Part shown: positions 46,615 to 54,846 of the stretch, piece after piece
How the letters are laid out: each line of letters starts with the position of its first letter
Position numbering within the stretch: position 1 is the first letter of the stretch
NCBI GenBank assembly: GCA_016709875.1
Contig: JADJLZ010000002.1
Span: 186,001 to 250,000 of the forward strand
Direction of reading: 5' to 3'
DNA: 64,000 nucleotides
Source of the DNA: Planctomycetota bacterium
Lineage (GTDB): Bacteria > Planctomycetota > UBA1135 > GCA-002686595
The notes under the pieces: model-generated
The model's input: only the letters and a program-made list of their open reading frames with translations
Databases searched by the model: none
Told to the model about the DNA's origin: nothing
Made by a program: the position numbers and the translations under genes

Positions 46615-47619
46615 ATGCGCCCGATTTCGAATCCGCCCAATCCCTGGCTCACGACGCAGGTCGAGTATCTCGACGAACCGCAGCCCGCCGAGCTCCACGT
46701 GTACGAGGAGCGCGCGCGTTCGGCGCTGGTCGCGAACGACAGCCCCGACGTCGGCTTCCGCTGGAGCGTCAACCCCTACCGCGGCTGCCAGCACGCCTGC
46801 GCGTACTGCTACGCGCGGCCCTCGCACCAGTACCTGGGTTTCGGCGCGGGCACCGATTTCGAGCGGCGCATCGTGGTCAAGACCAATGTGCACGAGCTGC
46901 TCTCGCTCGAGCTCGCGCGGCCGTCATGGAAGCGCGAGTGCGTCGCTTTCTCGGGCAACACCGACTGCTACCAGCCGCTCGAGGCGAGCTACGAGCTCAC
47001 GCGCCGCTGCCTCGAGGTCGCGCTCGCGCGCTGCACGCCGGTCGGCATCATCACCAAGAGCACGCTCGTGCGCCGCGACCTCGATGTGCTCTCGGAGCTC
47101 GCGCGCGGTCCTGGAGCGAGCGTGCACGTCTCGATCGCCTTCCTCGATGAACGCGTCGCACGCCTGATCGAGCCGGGTGCGCCCACGCCCAAGCGGCGCT
47201 TCGAGACGCTGAGGTTGCTCGCGGAGGCCGGTGTTCGCACGGGTGTCGCGATCGCGCCACTCATCCCCGGGCTGAACGAGAGCGACGTCGCGGGCATCCT
47301 CGCGCGTGCGAAGGACGCGGGTGCCTCGAGCGCCTTCCTGGTGCTCCTGCGCCTGCCGGCCGAGGTGCTGCCGGTCTTCCGCGAGCGCCTCGCGAGCGCG
47401 CTGCCCGAGCGCGCGCGCAAGGTCGAGAACGCGCTGCGCGAGATGAAACAGGGCGCCTGGAACCGCTCCGAATTCGGCCTGCGCATGCGCGGCAGCGGCC
47501 CGCGCTGGGAGGCGATCGAGCGCATGTTCGCGATCCAGTGCCGGCGCCTGGGGTTGAACCTGCCGGAGGAAGAGCCACGCGCGCCAAGGTCGGTGCAGGG
47601 CATGCTCTTCGCGAGTTGA
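46615..47619 (+). CDS. PA0069-family (Rv2578c/SplB-like) radical SAM protein
   Basis: The protein has 334 residues. The radical SAM cluster motif CQHACAYC sits near residue 57 within NPYRGCQHACAYCYARP, followed by FSGNTDCYQPLE, which is typical of this family. A TIM-barrel-like series of strands (GIITKSTLVRRD, GVAIAPLIPGLN) follows. Members are Fe-S enzymes of unproven function, related to spore photoproduct lyase. ATG 46615 is chosen because AAGGAG stands 4 nt before it. An ATG at 46576 in the same frame has no such site. Confidence 0.9.
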   Translation: MRPISNPPNPWLTTQVEYLDEPQPAELHVYEERARSALVANDSPDVGFRWSVNPYRGCQHACAYCYARPSHQYLGFGAGTDFERRIVVKTNVHELLSLELARPSWKRECVAFSGNTDCYQPLEASYELTRRCLEVALARCTPVGIITKSTLVRRDLDVLSELARGPGASVHVSIAFLDERVARLIEPGAPTPKRRFETLRLLAEAGVRTGVAIAPLIPGLNESDVAGILARAKDAGASSAFLVLLRLPAEVLPVFRERLASALPERARKVENALREMKQGAWNRSEFGLRMRGSGPRWEAIERMFAIQCRRLGLNLPEEEPRAPRSVQGMLFAS

Positions 47620-47636
47620 GCTGCTATTCTGCGCGC

Positions 47637-48347
47637 GTGCGTTCCCGATGCACGATCACGCTCGCGTTCCTCGGCCTGGCATGTGCAGGCTGCCTCTCGC
47701 GCGGCGATTCGATCGAGGGCAAGGACTACCACGTCGAGTTTCCGCAGGCGCGCATCTCGCTTGCGATGCACACGGACCGCGACGGCGAGCCGGTCGAGCC
47801 GGGAGCGCAGGCCGCGCTCGTGCTTGAGGCCACGCGTGCGCGAGGGAGCTCGCGCCAGCAATTGGGCGCGGGCGACACGCTGCGCTTCAAGCAGACGGAC
47901 TTCACCGGCCCGGGCCCGCTCGACGTCGACTTCGAGCTCGACGTGTTTTCCTTGCTGTACCGCGGCGGGATGCCCCTGGGCTCGAACTTCGAGGGCGCGG
48001 TGCTCGTCGGCGGCTCGGGCTTCAGCCGCTACCTGCACCTGGACGGTGTCGGAGCGAACGTCTCCGACTCCGACTTCTTCCTGCTGCCCGCCGCAGGCGC
48101 CGAGCTCGAATGGCAGGCGATGGACGGCGTTTCGCTCTACTCGCGCTACTTGATCGACTGCGACACCGACAACCACCTCGCGCCCGTGCTGCGCATGTTC
48201 GAGGCCGGCCTGCGCGTGCAGCCGCATGCGAACCTGGCGCTCTTCGCCGGCTGGCGCGACTGGCGCTACGACGAGCAGCGTCCGAGCGAGTCGGATCTCG
48301 TCTTCGAAATCGAGGGCGCCGTGCTCGGCTTCGAGCTGCTCTTCTGA
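47637..48347 (+). CDS. Putative outer-membrane lipoprotein
   Basis: The protein has 236 residues from a GTG start. A lipoprotein signal (ITLAFLGLACAGC, lipidation Cys near residue 19) is followed by a beta-rich protein. Alternating aromatic/hydrophobic strands towards the C terminus (LRVQPHANLALFAGWRDWRYD, then AVLGFELLF ending in Phe) resemble outer-membrane barrel strands, but a lipidated N terminus argues for a peripheral protein. TATTCT upstream (47624-47629) could be a -10 element. The stop is inside a small CTGAGC-GCC-GCTCAG hairpin shared with the convergent thioesterase gene. Confidence 0.65.
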   Translation: MRSRCTITLAFLGLACAGCLSRGDSIEGKDYHVEFPQARISLAMHTDRDGEPVEPGAQAALVLEATRARGSSRQQLGAGDTLRFKQTDFTGPGPLDVDFELDVFSLLYRGGMPLGSNFEGAVLVGGSGFSRYLHLDGVGANVSDSDFFLLPAAGAELEWQAMDGVSLYSRYLIDCDTDNHLAPVLRMFEAGLRVQPHANLALFAGWRDWRYDEQRPSESDLVFEIEGAVLGFELLF

Positions 48348-48354
48348 GCGCCGC

Positions 48355-48819
48355 TCAGTTCCAGCGGTGGAAGGCCGGGTGGCCCTCCTGGATCGCGACG
48401 AACACGCCGCGACAGGTGGAGGTCACTTTTCCGCCGGAGAGGATCTCCGCTTCGATCACCGCGCGGTCGTCGCTCGACTCGACCACGCGCGCCTCGATGC
48501 GCAGCGGTTGCGTCGAGGGCGTCGTGCGCTTGAGCTTGACGTGGAACTCGCTCGTCACCGTGCTCGGCAGCTCCTTGGCGCCGTTCTTCTGCAGCAGGTG
48601 GTAGGCCGCGGTCCAGTTCGAGTGGCAGTCGAAGAGCGCGCCGATGATCCCGCCGTTCACGACGCCCGGGAAAGCCTCATGGTGCTTCTCCGGCGTCCAG
48701 TCGGCGACGATCTTGTCGCCCTCGATGCGCGACTGGATGCGCAGGCCCTTCTCGTTCGCTGGACCGCAGCCGAAACAGCGGTTGTTCGGCGCGTAGCGCT
48801 GCTGGAGGCTGTCGTTCAT
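48355..48819 (-). CDS. PaaI-type hotdog-fold thioesterase
   Basis: The protein has 154 residues. It has a Cys-containing N terminus (NNRCFGCGPANEKGLRI), the hotdog helix motif HHEAFPGVVNGGIIGALFDCHSNW and beta strands ending TCRGVFVAIQ. Such proteins hydrolyse acyl- or aryl-CoA thioesters, and substrate specificity cannot be told. The ATG (48819) lies only 14 nt beyond the encoded CCA end of a tRNA-Val on the same strand, with no ribosome-binding site in that gap. It is probably made from a transcript that starts at or before the tRNA. Confidence 0.88.
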   Translation of the reverse strand: MNDSLQQRYAPNNRCFGCGPANEKGLRIQSRIEGDKIVADWTPEKHHEAFPGVVNGGIIGALFDCHSNWTAAYHLLQKNGAKELPSTVTSEFHVKLKRTTPSTQPLRIEARVVESSDDRAVIEAEILSGGKVTSTCRGVFVAIQEGHPAFHRWN

Positions 48820-48833
48820 GCGCGGCGTGGAGT

Positions 48834-48909
48834 TGGTGGGCGACACAGGATTTGAACCTGTAACCTCCACGCTGTGAACATGGCACTCTACCGATTGAGT
48901 TAGTCGCCC
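48834..48909 (-). tRNA. tRNA-Val (anticodon CAC)
   Basis: On the minus strand GGGCGAC pairs with GTCGCCC (7-bp acceptor), followed by discriminator A and an encoded CCA (48834-48836). The D arm is ACTC...GAGT, the anticodon loop is TTCACAG with anticodon CAC between CCATG and CGTGG, and the T arm is ACAGG-TTCAAAT-CCTGT. All cloverleaf elements are present. Confidence 0.97.
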
Positions 48910-48981
48910 ACCGTGGGGCGAAGAATCTAGCGGAGGAGGGCCCCGCCGACAAGTCTCGGGCGCGTCCCCGGCCCGCCGAGG

Positions 48982-49632
48982 CTAGACCGGGCCGAGGTCC
49001 CGCCCGAGCGAGCCCTTGAGCAGCTCCCCGAGCTTGCTCTCCGCGCGGCGCAGCATCATCCGCACGGCGTCCTCGGAGCGGCCTTCCATCTTCTCGCCCG
49101 CCTCGCGCAGCGAGAGGCCCTCGAAGAAGACCAGCGTGATCGCCTCGCGGTGCTCCTTGGAGAGCTCGCCGAGCGCCTGGCGCAGGTGGCCGAAAGCCTC
49201 CTCGCGCGAGACCTGCATCGTCACGGAGAGATCCGGGCTCGCCAGATCCATCCCCGGCGTCGGCTCACCACCGGGTTGCGCGGGGCCGCTGAGCGTGCGC
49301 TCGCGCGTCTGGTCGCGCTTGTTGGCCGAGTAGAACTCGGCCTTGTCGCGGATCTTGTTCTGCAGGATCTGCATCAGCCAGCGCACGAGCGAATCGGGCC
49401 CGCGGTACTCGTAGTTGCGGAAGTCGCGCGTCGCCTCGCGGAACGTCGTCTGCGCGAGGTCGTCGGGCTCTTCCTTCATCTTCAGGCGCGCGCCGATGCG
49501 GCGCCGCGCCACGTCGAGCAGCAGCGGCTGGTGCCGCGCGAAGAGCTCGTTCAGCGCATCCGTGTCCCCCGCCTTCGCGCGGACGACGAGCGCCTGGATG
49601 TCTTCGTCTTTGTTGCTTCCCTGCTCTGCCAT
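48982..49632 (-). CDS. ECF-type RNA polymerase sigma factor
   Basis: The protein has 216 residues. Region 2 contains EPDDLAQTTFREATRDF and DSLVRWLMQILQNKIRDKAEFYSANKRD. A linker (about 115-145) precedes region 4 (EHREAITLVFFEGLSLREAGEKM, then DAVRMMLRRAESKL). This length and FEGLS style are typical of planctomycete ECF groups. ATG 49632 is chosen because GGTGG stands about 6 nt before it. A GTG at 49644 is an alternative. No anti-sigma gene is adjacent. It is 38 bp downstream of the amidohydrolase gene on the same strand. Confidence 0.9.
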   Translation of the reverse strand: MAEQGSNKDEDIQALVVRAKAGDTDALNELFARHQPLLLDVARRRIGARLKMKEEPDDLAQTTFREATRDFRNYEYRGPDSLVRWLMQILQNKIRDKAEFYSANKRDQTRERTLSGPAQPGGEPTPGMDLASPDLSVTMQVSREEAFGHLRQALGELSKEHREAITLVFFEGLSLREAGEKMEGRSEDAVRMMLRRAESKLGELLKGSLGRDLGPV

Positions 49633-49670
49633 GGGCACCACCACTCAGCGACTCGAGGCGCTGGTCGAGA

Positions 49671-50939
49671 TTATCGGATGATCCGTCCCCCGTGCATGAC
49701 CCATTCGACGCTCTCGAGGCGCCGGACATCGGCCAGGGGGTCCCCAGGGATTGCGATCAGGTCCGCCAGCTTTCCAGGGGCGATCTCGCCCCGGTCCTCG
49801 ACCCCGAGGAGCTCCGCGGCGGCCAGGGTGGCCGAGCGTATGGCAGCGGCGGGCGTCATGCCCAGTCGCACCAGACAGGCGAATTCGTGGGCGTTCTCGC
49901 CGTGCGGGTAGACCGCGGCATCGGTCCCGTAGGCGATCTTGACCCCGCGCGAAATGGCCTTGTGCATGCTCTCGTCCTTGAGCGCGAAGATCGTCTGCGC
50001 CTTGTGCCGTACGAGCTCGGGCAGGCGCGCGAGATCGAGGCGCTCCTGTAGATAGTAGGTCGGGACGAGGAAGGTACCGCGCGCAAGCATTTCGTCGATC
50101 ACGGTATCGTCGAGGATGCTGCCGTGCTCGATCGAGGCCACGCCCGCCTTCACCGCGGCCAGGATCCCGTCGCGGCCGTGCGCATGCGCACAGACCTTGA
50201 TCCCGTGGCGCGCGGCCTCGTCGACGATCGCCTTCAACTCGGCGTCGGAGAGCTGCTGCGCCCCTACCGAGGCCTCGAAAGAGAGCACGCCCGCGGTCGC
50301 GATGCACTTGATCACCTTCGCGCCATACTTGATCTGCGCGCGCACGGCCTTGACGCACTCCTCGGGCCCGTCGGCGATGCCGTGCTCGGGATCGCGCTCG
50401 AGGATGCCGGGCGCGAAGCCCGTCTCGTCCGCGTGGCCGCCTGTGATCCCGATCGCGTGTCCGGCGGGGAAGATCCAGGGCCCGTCGATCTCGCCGCGCT
50501 CGACGGCCTTCATCAGCGCCACGTCCACCCAGTCGCTCGAGCCGACGTCGCGCACGGTCGTGAAGCCCGCGAGCAGCGTCACGCGCGCGTTGTGCGCGCC
50601 GTGCAGCGCGGTGTCGGCAGCACTCTCGTGCACAGACGCGTTGACCCAGTCGCCCTCGAGCGAGCCGGTGAGGTGCGTGTGCATGTCCATCAGCCCGGGC
50701 ACGAGCGTGCGCTCGCCCAGATCGACGATCTGCGCGCCCGCGGGGACGGGATCGCCGGCCCTGCCGACCGACTCGATCTTCTGCCCGGAGACGACGATCT
50801 GCGGGTGCGCGACGAGCTTGCCCGCGCGCACGTCGAGCATCTGCGCGGCGCGCAGGACGATCGGGACGGGAGACGAGGAGGGAGCGGGCGCGGCCTGCGG
50901 AGCGCTGCAGGCGCACAGGAGCAGGAAGAGGAGCGGCAT
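49671..50939 (-). CDS. Amidohydrolase-family lipoprotein (Xaa-Pro dipeptidase/imidazolonepropionase-like)
   Basis: The protein has 422 residues. A short lipoprotein signal (LLFLLLCAC, lipidation Cys about residue 11) puts it outside the cytoplasm. The metal-dependent hydrolase barrel has HxH in PGLMDMHTHLTG (His87, His89), a likely carboxylated-Lys region AQIKYGAKVIKCIATAG, further His in CAHAHGRDG and IEHGSIL, and catalytic Asp in AYGTDAAVYPHG. It ends with the usual GEIAPGKLADLIAIPGDPL. The family includes prolidase-like and aryldialkylphosphatase-like enzymes. The exact substrate is unknown. Confidence 0.9.
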   Translation of the reverse strand: MPLLFLLLCACSAPQAAPAPSSSPVPIVLRAAQMLDVRAGKLVAHPQIVVSGQKIESVGRAGDPVPAGAQIVDLGERTLVPGLMDMHTHLTGSLEGDWVNASVHESAADTALHGAHNARVTLLAGFTTVRDVGSSDWVDVALMKAVERGEIDGPWIFPAGHAIGITGGHADETGFAPGILERDPEHGIADGPEECVKAVRAQIKYGAKVIKCIATAGVLSFEASVGAQQLSDAELKAIVDEAARHGIKVCAHAHGRDGILAAVKAGVASIEHGSILDDTVIDEMLARGTFLVPTYYLQERLDLARLPELVRHKAQTIFALKDESMHKAISRGVKIAYGTDAAVYPHGENAHEFACLVRLGMTPAAAIRSATLAAAELLGVEDRGEIAPGKLADLIAIPGDPLADVRRLESVEWVMHGGRIIR

Positions 50940-50965
50940 CGCGGCATGGTACGCCGCGTCCGCGA

Positions 50966-53071
50966 TCAGGTCCTGCCGATCTTCTCCAGGAACTCGGGCT
51001 CGAGCAGCACCTTTACGCCGAGCTCCTGCGCCTTCTTGGCCTTGCTCCCCGGACTGCCGCCGACGACGAGGAAGTGCGTCTTGGCGCTGACCGAGGACGC
51101 GACCTTGCCGCCCTGATCCTCGACGATCTGCTTGGCTTCGTTGCGGCCCAACTTCTCCAGCGTGCCTGTGAACACGACCGTCTGGCCGCTGAAGAAGCCG
51201 CTCGCTGTGCTCGTGCGCCTGGAGTCGATCTCGACGCCGTTCGCGAACAGTCGCTCGAGCAGTGCGCGCCCCGCCGCGTCGCGAAACCAGCCGTGCACGC
51301 GCGCGGCGACTTCCGGACCGACGCCGTCGATGTGCTGCAGCTCATCGAGCGAGGCCGCCTCGAGCTCGGCGAGGTTCTCGAAGTGCTTGGCGAGCAGCGC
51401 GGCGGTCGCCGGACCGATCTCGGGGATCGCGAGCGCGACGAGGAAGCGCGCGAAGGGGATCTTGCGGCGCTGCCCGAGCTGTTCGAGCAGGTTCGCGATC
51501 GACTTCTCGCCCCAGCGCTCCAGACCGAGGAGCTTGTCGCGGTCGAGCGCGAAGAGATCGGCGGGCGACCCCAGGATCCCCGCGTCGAAGAGCTGCGCCA
51601 CCTGCTTCTCGCCCAGCCCATCGATCTCGAAGGCGCCGTCGCCCGCGAGCACGAGCGTGCGGCCGACGAGCTGCGGCGGACAGTCCAGGTTCGGGCAGCG
51701 CCAGTACTTGCCCTCCGCGACCGCCGGCGTCGAACACACCGGGCAGGATTTCGGCATCTCGAAGCTCTCGCGCCAGCGCCAGGCGACGCCCGGGCGGATC
51801 GCTGCGTGCTCGTCGTGCAGTTCCTCGGGCACGCCCTCCTCCCAGCCCGCGGGTGCGTCTCCCTCTGCAGCCTTCGCCACCGCGGTGATCTGCGGGATCA
51901 CGTCGCCCGCGCGGCGCAGGAAGACGCGGTCGCCGATGTGCACGCCGAGCGCCGCGACGTAGTCGGCGTTGTGCAGCGTCGCGTGGCGCACGGTGATGCC
52001 GCCGACCTCGACCGGCTCGACGTGCGCGCGCGGCGTCAGGCGCCCGCCGTTGCCGACCATGGTCTCGACCGCGCGCAGCGTGCTCGAGGCTTCCAGGGGC
52101 GCGAACTTGTGCGCGTACTGCCAGCGCGTCGCCCGCGAGGTCGAGCCCAGGCGCGCGCGCAGGTCGAGCCGGTCGAGCTTGGCGACCACACCGTCGATGT
52201 CGAAGGGCAGCTCGAGGCGCCTGCGCTCGATCTCGTCGTGGTAGGCGATCGCCGCCGCGAGCCCGCGCACGCGCCGCGACGCGCCGGCGTCGGCGAAACC
52301 CCAGGCGTGCAGCGCGGCCATGACCTCGGTCTGCGTCGCGAGGTCGAGGCCCTCGAGCTGCGGCGCGGACCAGGGGTAGAACTCGAGCGGATAGCGCGCG
52401 ACCTCGGCCGGATCGTTGCGCCGCAAGGCACCCGAGACCGTGTTGCGCGGGTTGGCGAAGAGCGGCAGGCCGGCCTGCGCGCGCTGCGCGTTGAGCTGCG
52501 CGAAGCGCGCACGCGCGATCAGCACCTCGCCGCGCACTTCGACGCGCCGGGGGATCGCGTGGCCCTCGCGCGCGAGCACGAGTGGCAGGTTGCGCACCGT
52601 GCGCAGGTTGGCCGTGATCTCTTCGCCCTGCACGCCGTCGCCGCGCATCGCACCGCGCACGAGGCGGCCATCCTCGTAGACGAGCGCGGCGCTGACGCCA
52701 TCGAACTTGGGCTCGAGCGCCCAGTCGAGCTCGTCGCCGCTCGGCAGGCCGAGGAAGCGCACGATGCGCGCCTCGAAGTCGCGCACCTCCTCCTCGTTGA
52801 ACAAGCTGTCGATCGAGAGCATCGGCACCACGTGCTCGACGGTCGCGAAGCCCTGGCCCTCGGGCAGCGGCGCGCCGACGCGCTGCGTCGGGCTGTCGGG
52901 TGTCACGAGCGCGGGGTGGTCGAGTTCGAGGCGCTTGAGCTCGGAGAAGAGCGCGTCGTACTCCGCGTCGCTGAGCTCGGGCCGCGACTCGACGTAGTAC
53001 AGCCGGTCGTGGCGCCGGATCTCGCTGCGGAGTTCGGCGATGCGCTTCTCGACGCTCTTCTGCGGGCTCAT
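50966..53071 (-). CDS. ligA: NAD-dependent DNA ligase
   Basis: LigA seals nicks in DNA during replication and repair using NAD+. The 701-residue protein is normal in length. It has the N-terminal NAD-recognition Ia domain (HDRLYYVESRPELSDAEYD) and the adenylation motif EPKFDGVS with Lys122. An OB fold follows, then a four-Cys zinc finger (CPVC...CPNLDC), helix-hairpin-helix repeats (IPEIGPATAALLAKHF, HIDGVGPEVAARVH) and a C-terminal BRCT domain (about 625-701: SGQTVVFTGTLEKLGRNEA). The start is ATG 53071. It lies 29 bp after cytidine deaminase on the same strand. Confidence 0.96.
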   Translation of the reverse strand: MSPQKSVEKRIAELRSEIRRHDRLYYVESRPELSDAEYDALFSELKRLELDHPALVTPDSPTQRVGAPLPEGQGFATVEHVVPMLSIDSLFNEEEVRDFEARIVRFLGLPSGDELDWALEPKFDGVSAALVYEDGRLVRGAMRGDGVQGEEITANLRTVRNLPLVLAREGHAIPRRVEVRGEVLIARARFAQLNAQRAQAGLPLFANPRNTVSGALRRNDPAEVARYPLEFYPWSAPQLEGLDLATQTEVMAALHAWGFADAGASRRVRGLAAAIAYHDEIERRRLELPFDIDGVVAKLDRLDLRARLGSTSRATRWQYAHKFAPLEASSTLRAVETMVGNGGRLTPRAHVEPVEVGGITVRHATLHNADYVAALGVHIGDRVFLRRAGDVIPQITAVAKAAEGDAPAGWEEGVPEELHDEHAAIRPGVAWRWRESFEMPKSCPVCSTPAVAEGKYWRCPNLDCPPQLVGRTLVLAGDGAFEIDGLGEKQVAQLFDAGILGSPADLFALDRDKLLGLERWGEKSIANLLEQLGQRRKIPFARFLVALAIPEIGPATAALLAKHFENLAELEAASLDELQHIDGVGPEVAARVHGWFRDAAGRALLERLFANGVEIDSRRTSTASGFFSGQTVVFTGTLEKLGRNEAKQIVEDQGGKVASSVSAKTHFLVVGGSPGSKAKKAQELGVKVLLEPEFLEKIGRT

Positions 53072-53100
53072 GCGGTCGATCGGCTCCTCGAAAAGGCGCG

Positions 53101-53562
53101 CTACTCCAGGTCCGCGGGGCCGAAGGCGTCGGGCAGGAGCTCGTCCAGGCGGCACTCGAGCACCGCCCCGCGCGGACCTTCGACGAGCACGCGCAGCTTG
53201 GGCGCGAACTCGTGCAGCACCTGGCGGCACGCGCCGCAGGGCATCACGGGCCGGCCCTTGGCGTTCGAGATCGCGATCGCGCGGAAGCGCGTCGCGCCCT
53301 CGGAGACGGCCTTCGCGACCGCGTTGCGCTCGGCGCACACCGAGAGCGGGTAGGAAGCGCACTCGACGTTGCAGGCCGCGAAGACGCGTCCGTCGGCGGC
53401 GCGCAGCGCTGCGCCGATGCGGACGCCGGAGTAGGGGCTGTGCGCGCGGCGCGAGACCTCGCGGGCCCGTGTCAGGAGGTCGCGGTCCGAGGCGACGTCC
53501 CGCGCACGCGCACGGCCACGGTCCTCAGAACGCGAAGTCGTCGTCTTCCGGCGGCTTTTCAT
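53101..53562 (-). CDS. cdd: Cytidine deaminase
   Basis: Cdd converts cytidine and deoxycytidine to the uridine forms in pyrimidine salvage. The zinc motifs are CAERNAVAKA (Cys ligand and catalytic Glu) and PCGACRQVLHEF (two Cys ligands), as in the small homotetrameric class. About 153 residues if it starts at ATG 53562, which overlaps the 3' end of the DUF669-like gene by 38 bp. The first 22 residues (KSRRKTTTSRSEDRGRARAR) are basic and atypical, so a downstream non-ATG start is possible. Confidence 0.88.
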   Translation of the reverse strand: MKSRRKTTTSRSEDRGRARARDVASDRDLLTRAREVSRRAHSPYSGVRIGAALRAADGRVFAACNVECASYPLSVCAERNAVAKAVSEGATRFRAIAISNAKGRPVMPCGACRQVLHEFAPKLRVLVEGPRGAVLECRLDELLPDAFGPADLE

Positions 53563-54067
53563 CCGCGGCAGCCTCGCGCTTCTGCCGCCAGCCGTCAACG
53601 GGCGCGAGCGTGTCGGGCGTTTCGACATCCGTCGGCGCCTCGTAGGCCTCGTAGCCCAGGTACGGCACGCGCATGCGCACCTGCCGCCGGCCGGTCGAGG
53701 GATCCTCGCGCTCCTCGGGCTCGACGCGCACGCGCGTGCGCAGGCCGATGAGGTCGGTGGGCACGATCTCGACCACGCCTTTCACGTCGAGGCCCAAGGC
53801 CGCGAGCACCTTCTTCACGCGGTAGATGCCGCGCTCGCTCCAGGTGAGCGAGTCCCAGGCGGCAGTGCGCCCGGCCCACTCGCCGTCGAGCACCTCGAGG
53901 CGGTAGCTCCAGCGCACGCTGCCGTCGCGGGAGCGGCCGTCGCGCACCTCGGCGACGCGGCAGTTGTGCAGGCCTTCGGGAACGTGGACGTAGGATTCGA
54001 CATCGTCGACGGAGCTGAAATCGAAGCGCATGGTTGGGTCTTTGGGGTTCGGGGCCATTGCCTCCAC
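53525..54067 (-). CDS. DUF669-like protein (phage-type)
   Basis: About 180 residues (three closely spaced in-frame ATGs at 54067, 54058 and 54031). The N-terminal domain matches the DUF669 pattern: FDFSSVDDVESYVHVPEGLH, RWSYRLEVLDGEWAGRTAAWDSL, then RVKKVLAALGLDV. The acidic C-terminal tail (EKPPEDDDFAF) is like that of single-stranded DNA-binding proteins, which use such a tip to recruit partners. DUF669 is mostly found in phages next to recombination genes. Here it precedes cdd and ligA with no other phage gene, so a domesticated role in DNA replication or repair is possible. Confidence 0.6.
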   Translation of the reverse strand: MEAMAPNPKDPTMRFDFSSVDDVESYVHVPEGLHNCRVAEVRDGRSRDGSVRWSYRLEVLDGEWAGRTAAWDSLTWSERGIYRVKKVLAALGLDVKGVVEIVPTDLIGLRTRVRVEPEEREDPSTGRRQVRMRVPYLGYEAYEAPTDVETPDTLAPVDGWRQKREAAADEKPPEDDDFAF

Positions 54068-54126
54068 CCCAAAGACGCTCGGAAGGCCCCAAGGTTGTGC
54101 GTCCGCGGCTAGGATTTCTTGCGGCG

Positions 54127-54846
54127 ATGCTGAAGACGATCCTGATCGTGGCTGCGGCCTGCATGCTGCTCGAGCGCCTCGCGCCGGGCTGGAAGCTGCC
54201 GCGCGTGCGCACCTGGACCGCGCGCGTGCTGCTCGTGAACGCGGTGCAGCTGGGCGTCGTGCTGCTCGCGGGCTGGAGCTGGGAGCGCTGGCTTTCCTCC
54301 GCCTCGCTCTTGCACCTCTCGGCGCAGCTCTCTCCGCTCGTCGGCGGGTTCCTGGCCTACTTCATCGCCACCTTCGTCTTCTACTGGTGGCACCGCTGGC
54401 GGCACACGGTCGGGTTCCTCTGGCGCGGCTTCCACCAGATCCACCACAGCCCGCAGCGCATCGAGCTCTTGACCTCGTTCTACAAGCACCCGCTGGAGAT
54501 GATCGCCAACTCGATCCTCGGCAGCCTGCTCGTCTACGCGCTGCTCGGTCTCTCGCTCGAGGCGGGAACGGTGTACACGGCCTGCACCGCGCTGGGCGAG
54601 TTCTTCTACCACACCAGCGTGCGCACACCGCGCTGGGTCGGATTCGTGTTCCAGCGGCCTGAGATGCACCGCATCCACCACCAGCATGGCCGGCACCAGA
54701 ACAACTACGGCGACTTCGTCTGCTGGGACATGCTCTTCGGCACCTACGAGAACCCGCGTGAGTTCAGCGCGACGTGCGGCTTCGACGATGCGCGCGAACA
54801 GCGGCTGGCGGAGATGCTGCGCTTCCGCGACGTGCATCAGTCGTAG
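54127..54846 (+). CDS. Sterol desaturase/fatty acid hydroxylase family protein
   Basis: An integral membrane di-iron oxygenase of 239 residues. Hydrophobic segments fall at about 2-17, 35-52, 68-95 and 125-150. The His clusters of the family are present: HRWRH (about 97-101), HQIHH (about 110-114) and HRIHHQH (about 181-187). These enzymes hydroxylate or desaturate lipids using O2. The specific lipid is unknown. Its 3' end overlaps the convergent dipeptidase gene by 10 bp. Confidence 0.9.
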   Translation: MLKTILIVAAACMLLERLAPGWKLPRVRTWTARVLLVNAVQLGVVLLAGWSWERWLSSASLLHLSAQLSPLVGGFLAYFIATFVFYWWHRWRHTVGFLWRGFHQIHHSPQRIELLTSFYKHPLEMIANSILGSLLVYALLGLSLEAGTVYTACTALGEFFYHTSVRTPRWVGFVFQRPEMHRIHHQHGRHQNNYGDFVCWDMLFGTYENPREFSATCGFDDAREQRLAEMLRFRDVHQS

